64,000 nucleotides of DNA, taken from positions 1-64,000 of the forward strand of contig JAQVCP010000001.1 in the NCBI GenBank assembly GCA_028689735.1, in the 5' to 3' direction. The notes under the pieces were generated by a model. The model did no database searches. It saw only the letters and a list, made by a program, of their open reading frames with translations, and had not been told where the DNA came from. Position numbers and translations under genes: made by a program. The first letter of the stretch is position 1, and every line of letters begins with the position of its first letter. This document shows positions 49,037 through 59,056 of the stretch, one piece after another. The DNA is from Hespellia sp. (lineage in GTDB: Bacteria; Bacillota; Clostridia; Lachnospirales; Lachnospiraceae).

Positions 49037-49933
49037 CTATTGCCCTTCCTTATTTTGTTTTTCTGAATATTCTTTTATTACTTCTGCTGCGACCTTCGGC
49101 ACGTAGCGGAATACCTTTTCTTCCGGCTCTCCATCCGCCAACATCTTTCTTGCCATGTCAAGCTGCACTTCCCTTTCTTTTTCTTCCATTGCTTCTTTTA
49201 CAGCTTCTTTCTTTTCTTCTTCAAACAACTTTGCAATTTTCGTCATTCCAATCCATCCCTTCATTTCATTTGCCGTTTTATTGTCAATCACTTTGTCTGC
49301 AAATGCAATCATAGCCGCAAGCAAAAAAATCTGTGTCTCCTCATCCTCAAGTTGTTTTGCCAAATTAAACAAAACCTCAATCATTTCACGTTTTTTCTTC
49401 AATCCCTCATACGAAAGCGGCAAAATGATAAACTGCATTTTTTCTTCATCATTTAATTCCTCTCCCATTGTAATTTTTCTAGTAAGATTTTCAAGAATCG
49501 GCTCTGAATCCAGTTCTGATAAAAATGCCTGCTCCAAAGTAAACTTCAAATCGCCAACGTCCAGACTTTCTTTTGCATCTTCCCGCTTCACATCTGCTGT
49601 ATAAATCACGATCATTCGCAGCTTCAGATCTGGCTCTCCCAGATACCTTTGCAGTACTCTTGTCAAATACTGCAAATATTTAATCTTATTCTTTTCTTCA
49701 TAAGTTGATTCATAGTCAATAATTGCATATGTCCCATCTTCAAACAAAAACAAATTATCCAACCGCAATTCATTCACCTTGATTCTTGGTAAATTTGTTG
49801 GGAGCAGTTGTTTAATTCTCGGGGTATCAAGTCCATACACACTTAAAGAAACTTTTGGAAATTTCTCTGTGATGACTTTTGATGTTACATCTTTATTGTG
49901 ATATGTTATGTCTCTCTCTTCTGCCATAGGCAC
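49037..49933 (-). CDS. Rpn/PD-(D/E)XK-type nuclease family protein
   Basis: 298 aa; NELRLDNLFLFEDGTYAIIDYESTYEEKNKIKYLQYLTR and Glu/Lys-rich C-terminus. Confidence 0.6.
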   Translation of the reverse strand: MPMAEERDITYHNKDVTSKVITEKFPKVSLSVYGLDTPRIKQLLPTNLPRIKVNELRLDNLFLFEDGTYAIIDYESTYEEKNKIKYLQYLTRVLQRYLGEPDLKLRMIVIYTADVKREDAKESLDVGDLKFTLEQAFLSELDSEPILENLTRKITMGEELNDEEKMQFIILPLSYEGLKKKREMIEVLFNLAKQLEDEETQIFLLAAMIAFADKVIDNKTANEMKGWIGMTKIAKLFEEEKKEAVKEAMEEKEREVQLDMARKMLADGEPEEKVFRYVPKVAAEVIKEYSEKQNKEGQ

Positions 49934-50093
49934 TCTCCTTCTTGTACACGATCTGATACAAGATTGAGAATCCCTTAGCTCTTATCATTATATCAGACCG
50001 ACTTAAAATATTAAACTGTTACTTTGGAATTCATTAGCTGAATCAGCTGTAATGATTTATGCCTCAAAAACTTCAAACTGAGTGCATAAAAAA

Positions 50094-50137
50094 ATGATGC
50101 TTCTGTTACAACAGAACGTTGTAAGTAGAAACATCAT
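50094..50137 (-). terminator. Intrinsic terminator of lepB
   Basis: ATGATGTTTCT..TTACAAC-gttct-GTTGTAA.AGAAGCATCATTTTTTT on the minus strand. Confidence 0.85.
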
Positions 50138-50202
50138 ACCACGGTCATACATCAAACACAATAAAAATAAAATGAATTTTAGTGTACTCTTTCCCTTTTT
50201 AA

Positions 50203-50823
50203 TTATTTTAATACAGCAGCCTCATTTATCGGCCAATATTTCAAGCCGGCCTCCCCGAGAATTTTCCCCTCTGGCACAAAGCTATACTGCTGTGCATCCT
50301 CGGAATTCGCTGCGATTCCCGCTAAAACAGCCTGTTCCGCCCAATATCTGGAATCCAGAGAACTGTTCCGGTTGTCCCCCATCATAAAATAGGATCCCTC
50401 CGGCACCTGAAACGTATAGCCATCATTTTCTATTTTCCATTCTTCCTTCAGATAGGGTTCGTCCAATGGCTGTGACGAATGATTTATGTAAATTTTCGCA
50501 TTTTTAATCTCTACTGTTTCTCCTGGGAGACCGATGATCCGCTTAATATACAGCGTACCTTTGCCAAGTGCATCATCCACAGGATATTTGAAAATCACGA
50601 TATCACCGCGCTGGGGTTTGGACGCAGCATAGGAAAACCGGGAGGCAAGCACCCGGTCACCGGGCTGCAGTGTATTCTCCATCGACCCGCTTGGTATCGT
50701 GGCATTTACGATAATACAATGATTGATGAAAACGGCAATCACAACAGAAATCACCAACAGCTTCACCCAGCTTTTCACTTCTTCCAAAATCGTTGTTGTA
50801 TGTTCGTTCTTCAAATCAGTCAC
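50203..50823 (-). CDS. lepB: Signal peptidase I
   Basis: IPSGSMENTLQPGDRVLASRFSY, GTLYIKRIIGLPGETV, FMMGDNRNSSLDSRYW. Confidence 0.95.
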   Translation of the reverse strand: MTDLKNEHTTTILEEVKSWVKLLVISVVIAVFINHCIIVNATIPSGSMENTLQPGDRVLASRFSYAASKPQRGDIVIFKYPVDDALGKGTLYIKRIIGLPGETVEIKNAKIYINHSSQPLDEPYLKEEWKIENDGYTFQVPEGSYFMMGDNRNSSLDSRYWAEQAVLAGIAANSEDAQQYSFVPEGKILGEAGLKYWPINEAAVLK

Positions 50824-51038
50824 CTCTTTAAAGTTAATTTTTCCTCAGTCTTAAGAAAGTAGCAGCAGCCATCATACTTTCCCGACTCGTAGAGCCGCCG
50901 CACAATCTCCTGCATTCTCTCATCCAGTCTATGATACACCAGTTTCCTCTCCCAGGGAAGCCCCAGGATGTATTCCCTCTGCCGCTCCTCAAGAACCTGC
51001 AGCCGCTGCATATATTGCTCCGGCACTGGCCATCTCAA
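50820..51038 (-). CDS. Hypothetical protein
   Basis: 72 aa ORF with 4-nt overlap to lepB. Confidence 0.6.
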   Translation of the reverse strand: MRWPVPEQYMQRLQVLEERQREYILGLPWERKLVYHRLDERMQEIVRRLYESGKYDGCCYFLKTEEKLTLKR

Positions 51039-51100
51039 AGGTAAAATTTGATAACGCTTTTTGGAAATAATTCTCTTGTGACATTCTTCTTTTACGTTCT

Positions 51101-52252
51101 TTACGCCTCCTGTTGCTTGTTCCTGCTGATTGCAAGAGCGATTCCGATCAGTGCCACCACAAACAGCATCTGAACACCAATTCCACTCAGAATTTCAGAG
51201 CGAATTCCATCTGTCATGGTCACACAATTGCTGAGCTTTTCATTGACCAGTTCATACCAGTACACTGGAAGGAACCTGGCCACTTTCAGCACCGTCTCTC
51301 CCAGCAGTGACATCTGCACAAATGCACCGCAGAGAAAACACATTCCAAGTGACAGCGGAGTTACGATGTTGTTGACGATTGCCGGCTTGCTGACCAGAAG
51401 TCCAAGTACAAATGCAATAGCAAGACACACCAGCATCAGCATTAGTGTATTGACTATATAATACCATTTATTCGGGTCAGCAGCAAAGGCTTTTCCGTCA
51501 ACTGCCAGTGTCATCAGAAGCCCAAAAATCCACATTCCGATTCCAACTACCAGAAACGCCAGAATACTTTCTCCGTTCTGTCTGCGAAGAGATACTGCCG
51601 AAGCAAGCATCCGATTCTTTACTTCACGCTTCCTAAAAGATGCAAGAATCAGTCCAAGCACATAACAGAGCGCCGTCAGGAATAGATATGGCATGTAACG
51701 AAACGCATATCCGTAGGATGGCATTTGTCCCTTGTTTCCGCGGTCATTTAGAATCTTAACTTCAGAATTTTCCTGTATTTCTGACCTTTCTATGGCATCT
51801 TTTGTTGTATATCCCGCACTCTTATAAGTCCTGACCTGATTGAGAAATGTATTCATCTGCTGGGAAACATAGATTGCGTTATAGGTTCCCGGGACCTTTG
51901 TCACCCGTAGTTCTTCACTGCCATCCAGACAATTTTTCTCAAAATTTTCCGGAATCTGTACAATCAGATCTATTGTTTCATAATAGAGAGCTTCCTGCAT
52001 AATCCCCTCATTATTTTCCATATAGGTCACGTTGTGATTCTGCTTCAGGCAGGATATCAGTCCCTTCGCCAGCTCGCCGCCATCGTTATCTACGACTGCC
52101 ACGTCCATTTTTTCTGCTGTATAGCTGCTTTCTTCACTCTGCTTTGCTGTAAACTGCATGGCAAGAGTGACGCCCGAGAAGATTACCATATACATCAAAA
52201 TCATGCCAAAGAGACTTTTTGTAATCTTCATATATCCTTTAAATACTGTCAT
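51101..52252 (-). CDS. ABC-2 type permease (LnrN-like)
   Basis: 383 aa, N-terminal TM, large extracytoplasmic loop, C-terminal TM cluster; in operon with the ABC ATPase. Confidence 0.85.
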   Translation of the reverse strand: MTVFKGYMKITKSLFGMILMYMVIFSGVTLAMQFTAKQSEESSYTAEKMDVAVVDNDGGELAKGLISCLKQNHNVTYMENNEGIMQEALYYETIDLIVQIPENFEKNCLDGSEELRVTKVPGTYNAIYVSQQMNTFLNQVRTYKSAGYTTKDAIERSEIQENSEVKILNDRGNKGQMPSYGYAFRYMPYLFLTALCYVLGLILASFRKREVKNRMLASAVSLRRQNGESILAFLVVGIGMWIFGLLMTLAVDGKAFAADPNKWYYIVNTLMLMLVCLAIAFVLGLLVSKPAIVNNIVTPLSLGMCFLCGAFVQMSLLGETVLKVARFLPVYWYELVNEKLSNCVTMTDGIRSEILSGIGVQMLFVVALIGIALAISRNKQQEA

Positions 52253-53369
52253 AACGTTCCCTCCTCACCATGAGAAATGCTCCGATTCCAAGTGCAGCTG
52301 CCATGATCAGCAGAATTGTCACATCCCGGATATAACGCTGTGGATTATAGTATACGTTTATGCTATATAATGCATCTGAAATCAATGCCGCCGGATTGAT
52401 ACGATTCAGGATTGGCACGTTTTTTTCAATTAAATCTTTGATTTGGTGCATCATTAGTCCTGCAAAAAAACTGCACACCATGCTGACTGCCAGCATAACT
52501 CCAATCTTTGCTGCTTCTTTTCCTGAACCGCAGCTTCCGACAAAGATTCCCAGTGCAACTCCAATCAATCCGCCAACCGCACAGACAAGAATCGTCTCTG
52601 CAATATGGCTTCCTATATCAAGCTTCAAGACAAAAATCAGATAAGCCAGTAAGACCATCAAATTCACAAAATGTACTGCAAATGTTACCAGTAAATCCAC
52701 AAATACCATTTTCAGGCGATGTGTTGGTGTAATGCTTCTGCGGATTGCAAGATTGCTGAGATTGGCCTGAAGCTCGATTGCCGTGGTAAATCCCAGAAAA
52801 CAACCATAGAGACAAGCCATTGCAATCAATGCCAGGAAATACTGCAGATATCCATTGACTTCCTTGCCGTCAATCGTTGTCTCTTCCACAAGATTCTGAG
52901 CATCAGCCATTGTCTCTGCCGCAGCTGCAATTCCTTCCGGCCTTTCTGCTGCGATTTTCCCCATCATCTCAGCATTGCGATTGTAGCTGTCGAGAAGCGA
53001 CTCCAGAATACTCTCTTCCATCCCGGCTGAACCCACAGCCAGCGTCGGAACATCTTTCGCGTAGAAGATTCCCTGAATCTTATTTTCCTTCAGTTCACTG
53101 ATTGCTTTCTCTTCTGATAATTCCTCCACCTTGGTGATCCCGGAATCACTCTTTTCTACTTCCTTCAGAAAGTTGCAAAATACATTTGCCGCCTCGGAAT
53201 CCGTTTCTTTCACGACTGCCACCGGAATCGTATCCAGACTGTCTTTTCCAATGTTGGAAAATGCGAAAAAGAACAACGTCCCGAGAATCAGCGGAAATGC
53301 CATCGCCCAAAACATGGATGTGCGGTCCCGGAGGGTACAGATAAATCTATATTTTATTAAATGCAGCAT
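52239..53369 (-). CDS. ABC-2 type permease (LnrM-like)
   Basis: 376 aa with the same architecture; overlaps the next gene. Confidence 0.85.
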   Translation of the reverse strand: MLHLIKYRFICTLRDRTSMFWAMAFPLILGTLFFFAFSNIGKDSLDTIPVAVVKETDSEAANVFCNFLKEVEKSDSGITKVEELSEEKAISELKENKIQGIFYAKDVPTLAVGSAGMEESILESLLDSYNRNAEMMGKIAAERPEGIAAAAETMADAQNLVEETTIDGKEVNGYLQYFLALIAMACLYGCFLGFTTAIELQANLSNLAIRRSITPTHRLKMVFVDLLVTFAVHFVNLMVLLAYLIFVLKLDIGSHIAETILVCAVGGLIGVALGIFVGSCGSGKEAAKIGVMLAVSMVCSFFAGLMMHQIKDLIEKNVPILNRINPAALISDALYSINVYYNPQRYIRDVTILLIMAAALGIGAFLMVRRERYDSI

Positions 53370-53394
53370 GGTGTCTGCCTCCTCTCATTTTTCA

Positions 53395-54324
53395 CTAGTC
53401 CCTCAATTCTTTTCCCGTAATCTCCAAAAATACATCGTTCAGTGTCGGCAGCTCGGAAAACACTCTTCCAAATGCAATATCTTTATCCTGCAGATAATTC
53501 AGTATCCGGACCAGATTATGTTTGGCACCACTGCAGCGGACCGTCAGCAGCTGCTGCTCATAGTCCTCCTCAAACACATGAGGAAGATTGCGGATGTCAG
53601 TCAGATTCTCTCCATCCAGCAGTACGCCTTCTATGGTAATCTTCTCTCCGGTTTTGATCATGCTCTTTAGTTCTTCCTTTGTTCCCTGGGCGATACATCT
53701 GCCGTGGTCTATGATAGCAATCCGACTGCAGATCTGCTCCACCTCTTCCATGTAGTGGGAAGTATAAATAATCGTCGCCCCCTTGCGGTTCAGCTCCATA
53801 ATCCCTTCCAAAATCTTGTTTCTGCTCTGTGGATCTACTGCCACGGTGGGCTCATCCATAATGATAAGCTTTGGCTGATGAGCGATTCCGCACGCAATAT
53901 TCAGTCTGCGGAGGAGTCCGCCGGATAACTGCTTCGGCTTCATCTTGGTATAATCTTCCAGACCCACAAACGAAATGGCCTCCTCAACCAGCACTTTCCG
54001 TTTCTCTTTCTCTGCCACGTACAAGCCACAGAAATAATCAATGTTCTCTCTCACGTTCATCTCATCAAATACCGCTACATTTTGCAGAACCACACCGATC
54101 TGTTTCTTCGCCTCATAATTATCCGGTGCCATCGGCTTTCCAAATACTTCAATGGTTCCTTTGTCGTATTTTAAAAGTGCCAGCACACAGCTGATTGCTG
54201 TGGTCTTTCCGGAACCGTTCGGTCCAAGCAGACCGAAGATCTCGCCTTCTTCTATTTCCAGATTCAGATGGTCCAGTGCCACCAGCTCACCATAACGTTT
54301 TACAAGATTTTCTATTTTGATCAT
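53395..54324 (-). CDS. ABC transporter ATP-binding protein (LnrL-like)
   Basis: 309 aa; GPNGSGKTT, LSGGLLRRLNIACGIAHQPKLIIMDEPT. Confidence 0.95.
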   Translation of the reverse strand: MIKIENLVKRYGELVALDHLNLEIEEGEIFGLLGPNGSGKTTAISCVLALLKYDKGTIEVFGKPMAPDNYEAKKQIGVVLQNVAVFDEMNVRENIDYFCGLYVAEKEKRKVLVEEAISFVGLEDYTKMKPKQLSGGLLRRLNIACGIAHQPKLIIMDEPTVAVDPQSRNKILEGIMELNRKGATIIYTSHYMEEVEQICSRIAIIDHGRCIAQGTKEELKSMIKTGEKITIEGVLLDGENLTDIRNLPHVFEEDYEQQLLTVRCSGAKHNLVRILNYLQDKDIAFGRVFSELPTLNDVFLEITGKELRD

Positions 54325-54511
54325 TGCAACTCCTCCTTATATCATTTATGTAGTGTTCCCTTGTCTCCGGTCAACGGCAGGTCCTCAAAGGCATCTTGAA
54401 TATCAAACTTTGTTTCATGTGGTCTCCCCTCTCACTTTTCTGTTTGTTTCTTGTATCTAAAGTATAACCCTGTTATTTCTGAAAAGTAAGTGTTCCCTGT
54501 CAACACTTCAC

Positions 54512-54576
54512 ATGACAAATGTCATCTCCAATATGAGGATTGGCAGATGACATTTGTCATAAATATCGTTATAATA
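54512..54576. promoter_or_regulatory. Paired palindromic operator plus promoter between ABC operon and TCS
   Basis: ATGACAAATGTCATCT (54512-54527) and AGATGACATTTGTCAT (54545-54560), perfect 16-bp inverted arms; ATGACA-17 bp-TATAAT on the plus strand. Confidence 0.7.
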
Positions 54577-54698
54577 AATGTAATATATCTGGCAGCAGGG
54601 AATGAAATCTATCATGCAGCAATTGACGCAACATATCTCACAACAAGAAATTGGATTGATCGTACAAGAACAGATGCAACAGAAATGGGAGGCTGCTT

Positions 54699-55802
54699 AT
54701 GGGAACTCTAATGAACAAAATACTATTGTCTTTCTTCTGCCTCGGCACCACCATGTTCGTAAAGGTTGAACTCCCCTATATTGCGGCACTACTCATCGGA
54801 ATCACCTTATCGACTACTCTTTATTTTTTCTATAATGAAAGCAATTCTCAAAAACCATTTTTACAATATATCCGCAGACCGGACTACAATCTTGTGGTTA
54901 CTTTTATCTATGGACTTTCTCTCCTGCTTGTTCCGGAGCTCGGTCTCTTTGCCCCGCTGGTTGCATATGATGCTTTTGCAATTGGCAATATTCCCGGACT
55001 GCTTTTATATTTCACAGGAATCTCCGTTGCTTATCTAGTCTCCAATCCGCCACTGTGGATTTACCTTGTTTTTGGCACGATTCTTTCCTGCTATCTCTGC
55101 CATCAGACAATATCTTATGAGAAACTGAATGCCTTTTACAAGAAGACCCGCGATGACAGTACCGAGTTGAATCTGCTTCTCTCCGCCAAGAATCAGGCGC
55201 TTCTTGACAATCAGGATTATGAAATCTATACTGCCACGCTGAAAGAGCGGAACCGCATTGCACGAGAGATTCATGACAATGTGGGACATATGCTTTCCCG
55301 GTCTATCCTTATGGTAGGCGCACTGAAAGCAATCAACAAAGAGAATACGATGGAGGCACCTCTTGATACCCTGGATGCTACGTTGAATACAGCAATGGAC
55401 AACATCCGCACCAGTGTCCATGACCTTCACGATGAATCCGTGAATCTCCGGGAGATTGTGGAAAGTCTCACCGCTGACTTCACCTTCTGCCCGGCCACAC
55501 TGGAGTATGATTTGTCCTATGATGTGCCGCGAAATGTAAAGTACTGCTTTATCACAATTGTAAAAGAAGGACTTTCCAATATCTCCAAGCACAGTAACGC
55601 CAGCCACGTACAGATTACCCTGCGGGAACACCCGGCTTTTTATCAGCTGGTCATTGCAGATAATGGAACCATTTCTAAAAATACATCCGATTCCGGAATC
55701 GGACTAATCAACATGCGAGACCGCGTAACAGCACTGAACGGGACCATACAGATTACAAAAGAAAAGGGATTCAAGATTTTTATTATGATTCCCAAACTAT
55801 AA
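54699..55802 (+). CDS. Sensor histidine kinase (HisKA_3; LnrJ/DesK-like)
   Basis: ERNRIAREIHDNVGHMLSRSI; C-terminal ATPase domain (SDSGIGLINMRDRVTALNG). Confidence 0.9.
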   Translation: MGTLMNKILLSFFCLGTTMFVKVELPYIAALLIGITLSTTLYFFYNESNSQKPFLQYIRRPDYNLVVTFIYGLSLLLVPELGLFAPLVAYDAFAIGNIPGLLLYFTGISVAYLVSNPPLWIYLVFGTILSCYLCHQTISYEKLNAFYKKTRDDSTELNLLLSAKNQALLDNQDYEIYTATLKERNRIAREIHDNVGHMLSRSILMVGALKAINKENTMEAPLDTLDATLNTAMDNIRTSVHDLHDESVNLREIVESLTADFTFCPATLEYDLSYDVPRNVKYCFITIVKEGLSNISKHSNASHVQITLREHPAFYQLVIADNGTISKNTSDSGIGLINMRDRVTALNGTIQITKEKGFKIFIMIPKL

Positions 55803-55825
55803 AATATTATTTTGCAGTTACCCGT

Positions 55826-55870
55826 TTGAGGAAGCAGCAAAGCGGATTCTGAATGTTTATTTTACGACGA
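55826..55870 (+). repeat. Dispersed repeat family A, copy 9 (plus orientation, 5' of response regulator)
   Basis: GAGGAAGCAGCAAAGCGGATTCTGAATGTTTATTTTACGACG. Confidence 0.7.
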
Positions 55871-55884
55871 GAAAGGGGAAAGAT

Positions 55885-56505
55885 ATGAAGATTGTGATTG
55901 TAGATGACGACTACCTGGTATCAGAAGCGTTAAAGACAATATTAGAAGCAAATGAGGAGCTTGAGGTGACAGCGATTGGCGCAGACGGCGCGGAAGCTAT
56001 CACTCTATACCGAAAGCACAGACCCGATGTCCTGCTCATGGATATCCGTATGAAAGAAATGAGTGGTCTTGATGCTGCCACTGTGATTCTTGATGAATTC
56101 CCAGATGCCAGGATTCTGCTTCTCACCACATTTTCTGATGATGAATATATTGTAAATGCGTTGAAAATCGGGGCGAAAGGGTACATTTTGAAGCAGGACT
56201 ATGCCAGCATCGTTCCCTCTCTCAAGGCAGTTTATACCGGACAGACTGTGTTTGGAAATGAAGTCAGTTCCAAGATTCCGGGACTACTGCAGTCCTCAAA
56301 GGAATTTGACTATGCTGCGCTTGATATAAATACCCGGGAACTGGAAATCATCAAGCTCATTTCCGATGGGCTGAGCAACAAAGAGATTGCCGGGAAATTA
56401 TTTCTGAGCGAAGGAACCGTGCGCAATTACTTAAGTGCAATTCTTGACAAACTCCAGCTCCGGGACCGGACTCAGGTCGCTGTATTTTATTATCAGCATT
56501 TATAA
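55885..56505 (+). CDS. NarL/LuxR-family response regulator
   Basis: MKIVIVDDDYLVSEALKTIL, VLLMDIRM, LSNKEIAGKLFLSEGTVRNYLSAIL. Confidence 0.95.
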   Translation: MKIVIVDDDYLVSEALKTILEANEELEVTAIGADGAEAITLYRKHRPDVLLMDIRMKEMSGLDAATVILDEFPDARILLLTTFSDDEYIVNALKIGAKGYILKQDYASIVPSLKAVYTGQTVFGNEVSSKIPGLLQSSKEFDYAALDINTRELEIIKLISDGLSNKEIAGKLFLSEGTVRNYLSAILDKLQLRDRTQVAVFYYQHL

Positions 56506-56527
56506 GGACAGGGATTCTCTCCCTGCC

Positions 56528-57151
56528 CTACTGTCGTACCCGTCCTATTCTTTTCTCTATGCCCCCAAGCAAACCATTGACCACAATTGCCAGTCCAGCC
56601 GACAAGATGCTTCCCCACAGAATCTTGTCGGTATTCATCGTGCGTAGTCCATCAAACAGCAAAGTTCCAAGTCCGCCCGCGTTGATGGAAGCAGCGATGG
56701 TTGCTATTCCGATTGTCGATACCGCCGCTAGATGAACGCCTGCAAATAAAGCTCTTTTGGCAAGGGGCAGCCGGATTTTCATCAGAATCTGCATCTCTGT
56801 CATTCCAAGCCCCCGCGCAGCTTCCACCACCGCAGGATCCACTTCATTTAATCCGGAAATAAAATTACGCAGCAGCAAATACTGGTTATAAATGACAAGC
56901 ACAATGATCGCGGTCTTCATTCCCAAACCAGTCACAGGAATCAAAAGTGCGAACAGCGCAAGGCTCGGCACTGAATAGATTACTGAAAAGAATTGAATCA
57001 GTATTCTGCTGACCGGCTCAATCTTCATGGAAATCACAGTCAAAGCTGCTGCTAAAAGCAATGAAATGATCAGTGTGATCAGAACGATTTCCAAATGCTC
57101 CAAAAGAGCATCTATTAACTTGTCCGGATGTTTTGCTGCAAATTCAAGCAT
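56528..57151 (-). CDS. Osmoprotectant ABC transporter permease (OpuCB-like)
   Basis: 207 aa; IYSVPSLALFALLIPVTGLGMKTAIIVLVIYNQYLLLRN. Confidence 0.85.
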   Translation of the reverse strand: MLEFAAKHPDKLIDALLEHLEIVLITLIISLLLAAALTVISMKIEPVSRILIQFFSVIYSVPSLALFALLIPVTGLGMKTAIIVLVIYNQYLLLRNFISGLNEVDPAVVEAARGLGMTEMQILMKIRLPLAKRALFAGVHLAAVSTIGIATIAASINAGGLGTLLFDGLRTMNTDKILWGSILSAGLAIVVNGLLGGIEKRIGRVRQ

Positions 57152-57227
57152 TTATTTTCCTCCCTGTAGAAGATAAGACGAATCCTCGCTGTCACTCAGT
57201 GAGAATTCATGGTAAACATCACCTTTC

Positions 57228-58007
57228 TTATTGACATGCGTCAAAAAAAATCTGTTCCTGTTCTCTGGCTGAGCGGATCAGCATCTCCACGAAATCATTT
57301 GCCGGGTGCGCTGCAATATGCCTTGGCGTATCAAACTGACAGATTTCCCCTTCATTCATGATAATCACACGGTCTCCCATTTTGAATGCTTCATGAATGT
57401 CATGTGTCACGAAAAGGAATGTTTTTCCGAGACCACCGTGAATCCGAAGGAGTTCGTCCTGAAGATTCAGTCGGTTGATTGCATCGATTGCTCCAAATGG
57501 CTCATCCAGCAGCATAATCTTCGGGTCAATGGCGAGTGCTCGCGCAAGCCCCACTCTCTGCTGCTGCCCACCGGACAGCTGGGAAGGATAACGATTCTCG
57601 TATTCCTCCGGCTCCAATCCAACCAGAGTCAGAAGTTCTTTCACCCTTGCATCAATCTTTTCTTTCTTCCATTTCAAAAGCTTTGGAACCACAGCAACAT
57701 TTTCCCCGATTGTCATATGCGGAAACAGACCCACTTGCTGGATAACATATCCGATGCGCCGTCTCACCTTTACCGCATCTACCGTAGAAATATCCTCTCC
57801 GAATAACAGGATTTTCCCTTCATCCGGCTCATAAAGGCGGTTGACCATCTTAAGCAGCGTTGTCTTGCCACAGCCGGAGGAGCCGAGTATGGTAATGAAC
57901 TCACCTTCCTGAATCGTGACATCCACATGATCCACCGCATTGGTCCTGCTGTTTTCAAATTTTTTACATACATTCTGAAATATAATTGCCGGATTTGCAC
58001 TCGTCAT
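57228..58007 (-). CDS. Osmoprotectant ABC transporter ATP-binding protein (OpuCA-like)
   Basis: 259 aa; GSSGCGKTT, LSGGQQQRVGLARALAIDPKIMLLDEPFGAID. Confidence 0.9.
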   Translation of the reverse strand: MTSANPAIIFQNVCKKFENSRTNAVDHVDVTIQEGEFITILGSSGCGKTTLLKMVNRLYEPDEGKILLFGEDISTVDAVKVRRRIGYVIQQVGLFPHMTIGENVAVVPKLLKWKKEKIDARVKELLTLVGLEPEEYENRYPSQLSGGQQQRVGLARALAIDPKIMLLDEPFGAIDAINRLNLQDELLRIHGGLGKTFLFVTHDIHEAFKMGDRVIIMNEGEICQFDTPRHIAAHPANDFVEMLIRSAREQEQIFFDACQ

Positions 58008-58044
58008 TTCTCTGCTCCTTCATTTCCTGTGATCAACCGAACCG

Positions 58045-58968
58045 CTATTTGATGCTCTCATAATATTCTGCTGCCACATCTTCGTACTCTTCCTTTTCCA
58101 CGTCAACCTTTGCATTCAGCTTTGTAAGCGTTGCTGTATCCAAGGTTGCACTTACGGCATTGAGAATGTCTGCAATTTCAGGATTCGCTTCCAGAACGTC
58201 ACCGCGTACGACCGGGGCGAGATTGTATGGCGGCCATGCATGTCTGTCATCCTCTAACAGTGTGAATTTTTCCGTCTCCGCCAGTTGACCCTCTGTCGTG
58301 TACGCCGGTGCCGCATCCGCCTCATCATTTTCGATGACCTGATATTTCAGGCCATTGTCATAGACTGCAGAAGACTTCCAGTCAAATGCACCATATACCT
58401 TTTCCAGTCCAGGAAGTCCGTCTTCCCTCTGATCAAACTCACCCTGGGATGCAAAACGTAGTTCTCCTGCATGGGCCTGGAGATCAGAAATGGTCTTGAT
58501 TCCAAGCTCTTTGGCCTTCTTTGTGCTGATAAAAAGTCCCTGTCCATCATTTGCCTGCGCATAATCCAGCCAGGTCAGTGAAAACTGTTTCTCATACTCT
58601 TTCTTGACCGTGTTATATGCTTCCTCCGGGTCCGTAACTGCATCCATCTGGAGAATGGACAGAAGTCCGGTTCCGGTATATTCCGGATAGAGATCAATCT
58701 TATCATTCATGATACTTGTATGAATCACAGAGCCCGCCACATTCATCACACGCTCCACCTCATATCCGTGATCTTCCAGCGCAAGTGCATAAATCTCCGC
58801 CACCACGTTGCCCTCTGTAAAGTCCTTGGACCCCACACGGACTACACTTCCGCCTGATGTTCCCGCAGTGTTTTCCCTCCCACTGTCCGTCTCACTTTTA
58901 CTTCCGCAGGCCGCCAGCGAAATTACACATACCGCACTCAATAAAACTGCCAGTAATCTCTTTTTCAT
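58045..58968 (-). CDS. Osmoprotectant substrate-binding lipoprotein (OpuCC-like)
   Basis: MKKRLLAVLLSAVCVISLAACGSKSE...VRVGSKDFTEGNVVAEIYALALEDHGYEV. Confidence 0.9.
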   Translation of the reverse strand: MKKRLLAVLLSAVCVISLAACGSKSETDSGRENTAGTSGGSVVRVGSKDFTEGNVVAEIYALALEDHGYEVERVMNVAGSVIHTSIMNDKIDLYPEYTGTGLLSILQMDAVTDPEEAYNTVKKEYEKQFSLTWLDYAQANDGQGLFISTKKAKELGIKTISDLQAHAGELRFASQGEFDQREDGLPGLEKVYGAFDWKSSAVYDNGLKYQVIENDEADAAPAYTTEGQLAETEKFTLLEDDRHAWPPYNLAPVVRGDVLEANPEIADILNAVSATLDTATLTKLNAKVDVEKEEYEDVAAEYYESIK

Positions 58969-59056
58969 CTTTTTCTTCCTCTTCCTTCTTGTATCCTGTT
59001 TTTTGCTGTTGACGCTTTTCTTCACTTCTATCTTGTATTTATTGTGAATATCCATT

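Noticed and set aside
49037-49933. Rpn-family protein as evidence of an active mobile element
   Set aside because: Single gene with no terminal inverted repeats or target duplications seen. Rpn proteins are widespread chromosomal genes.
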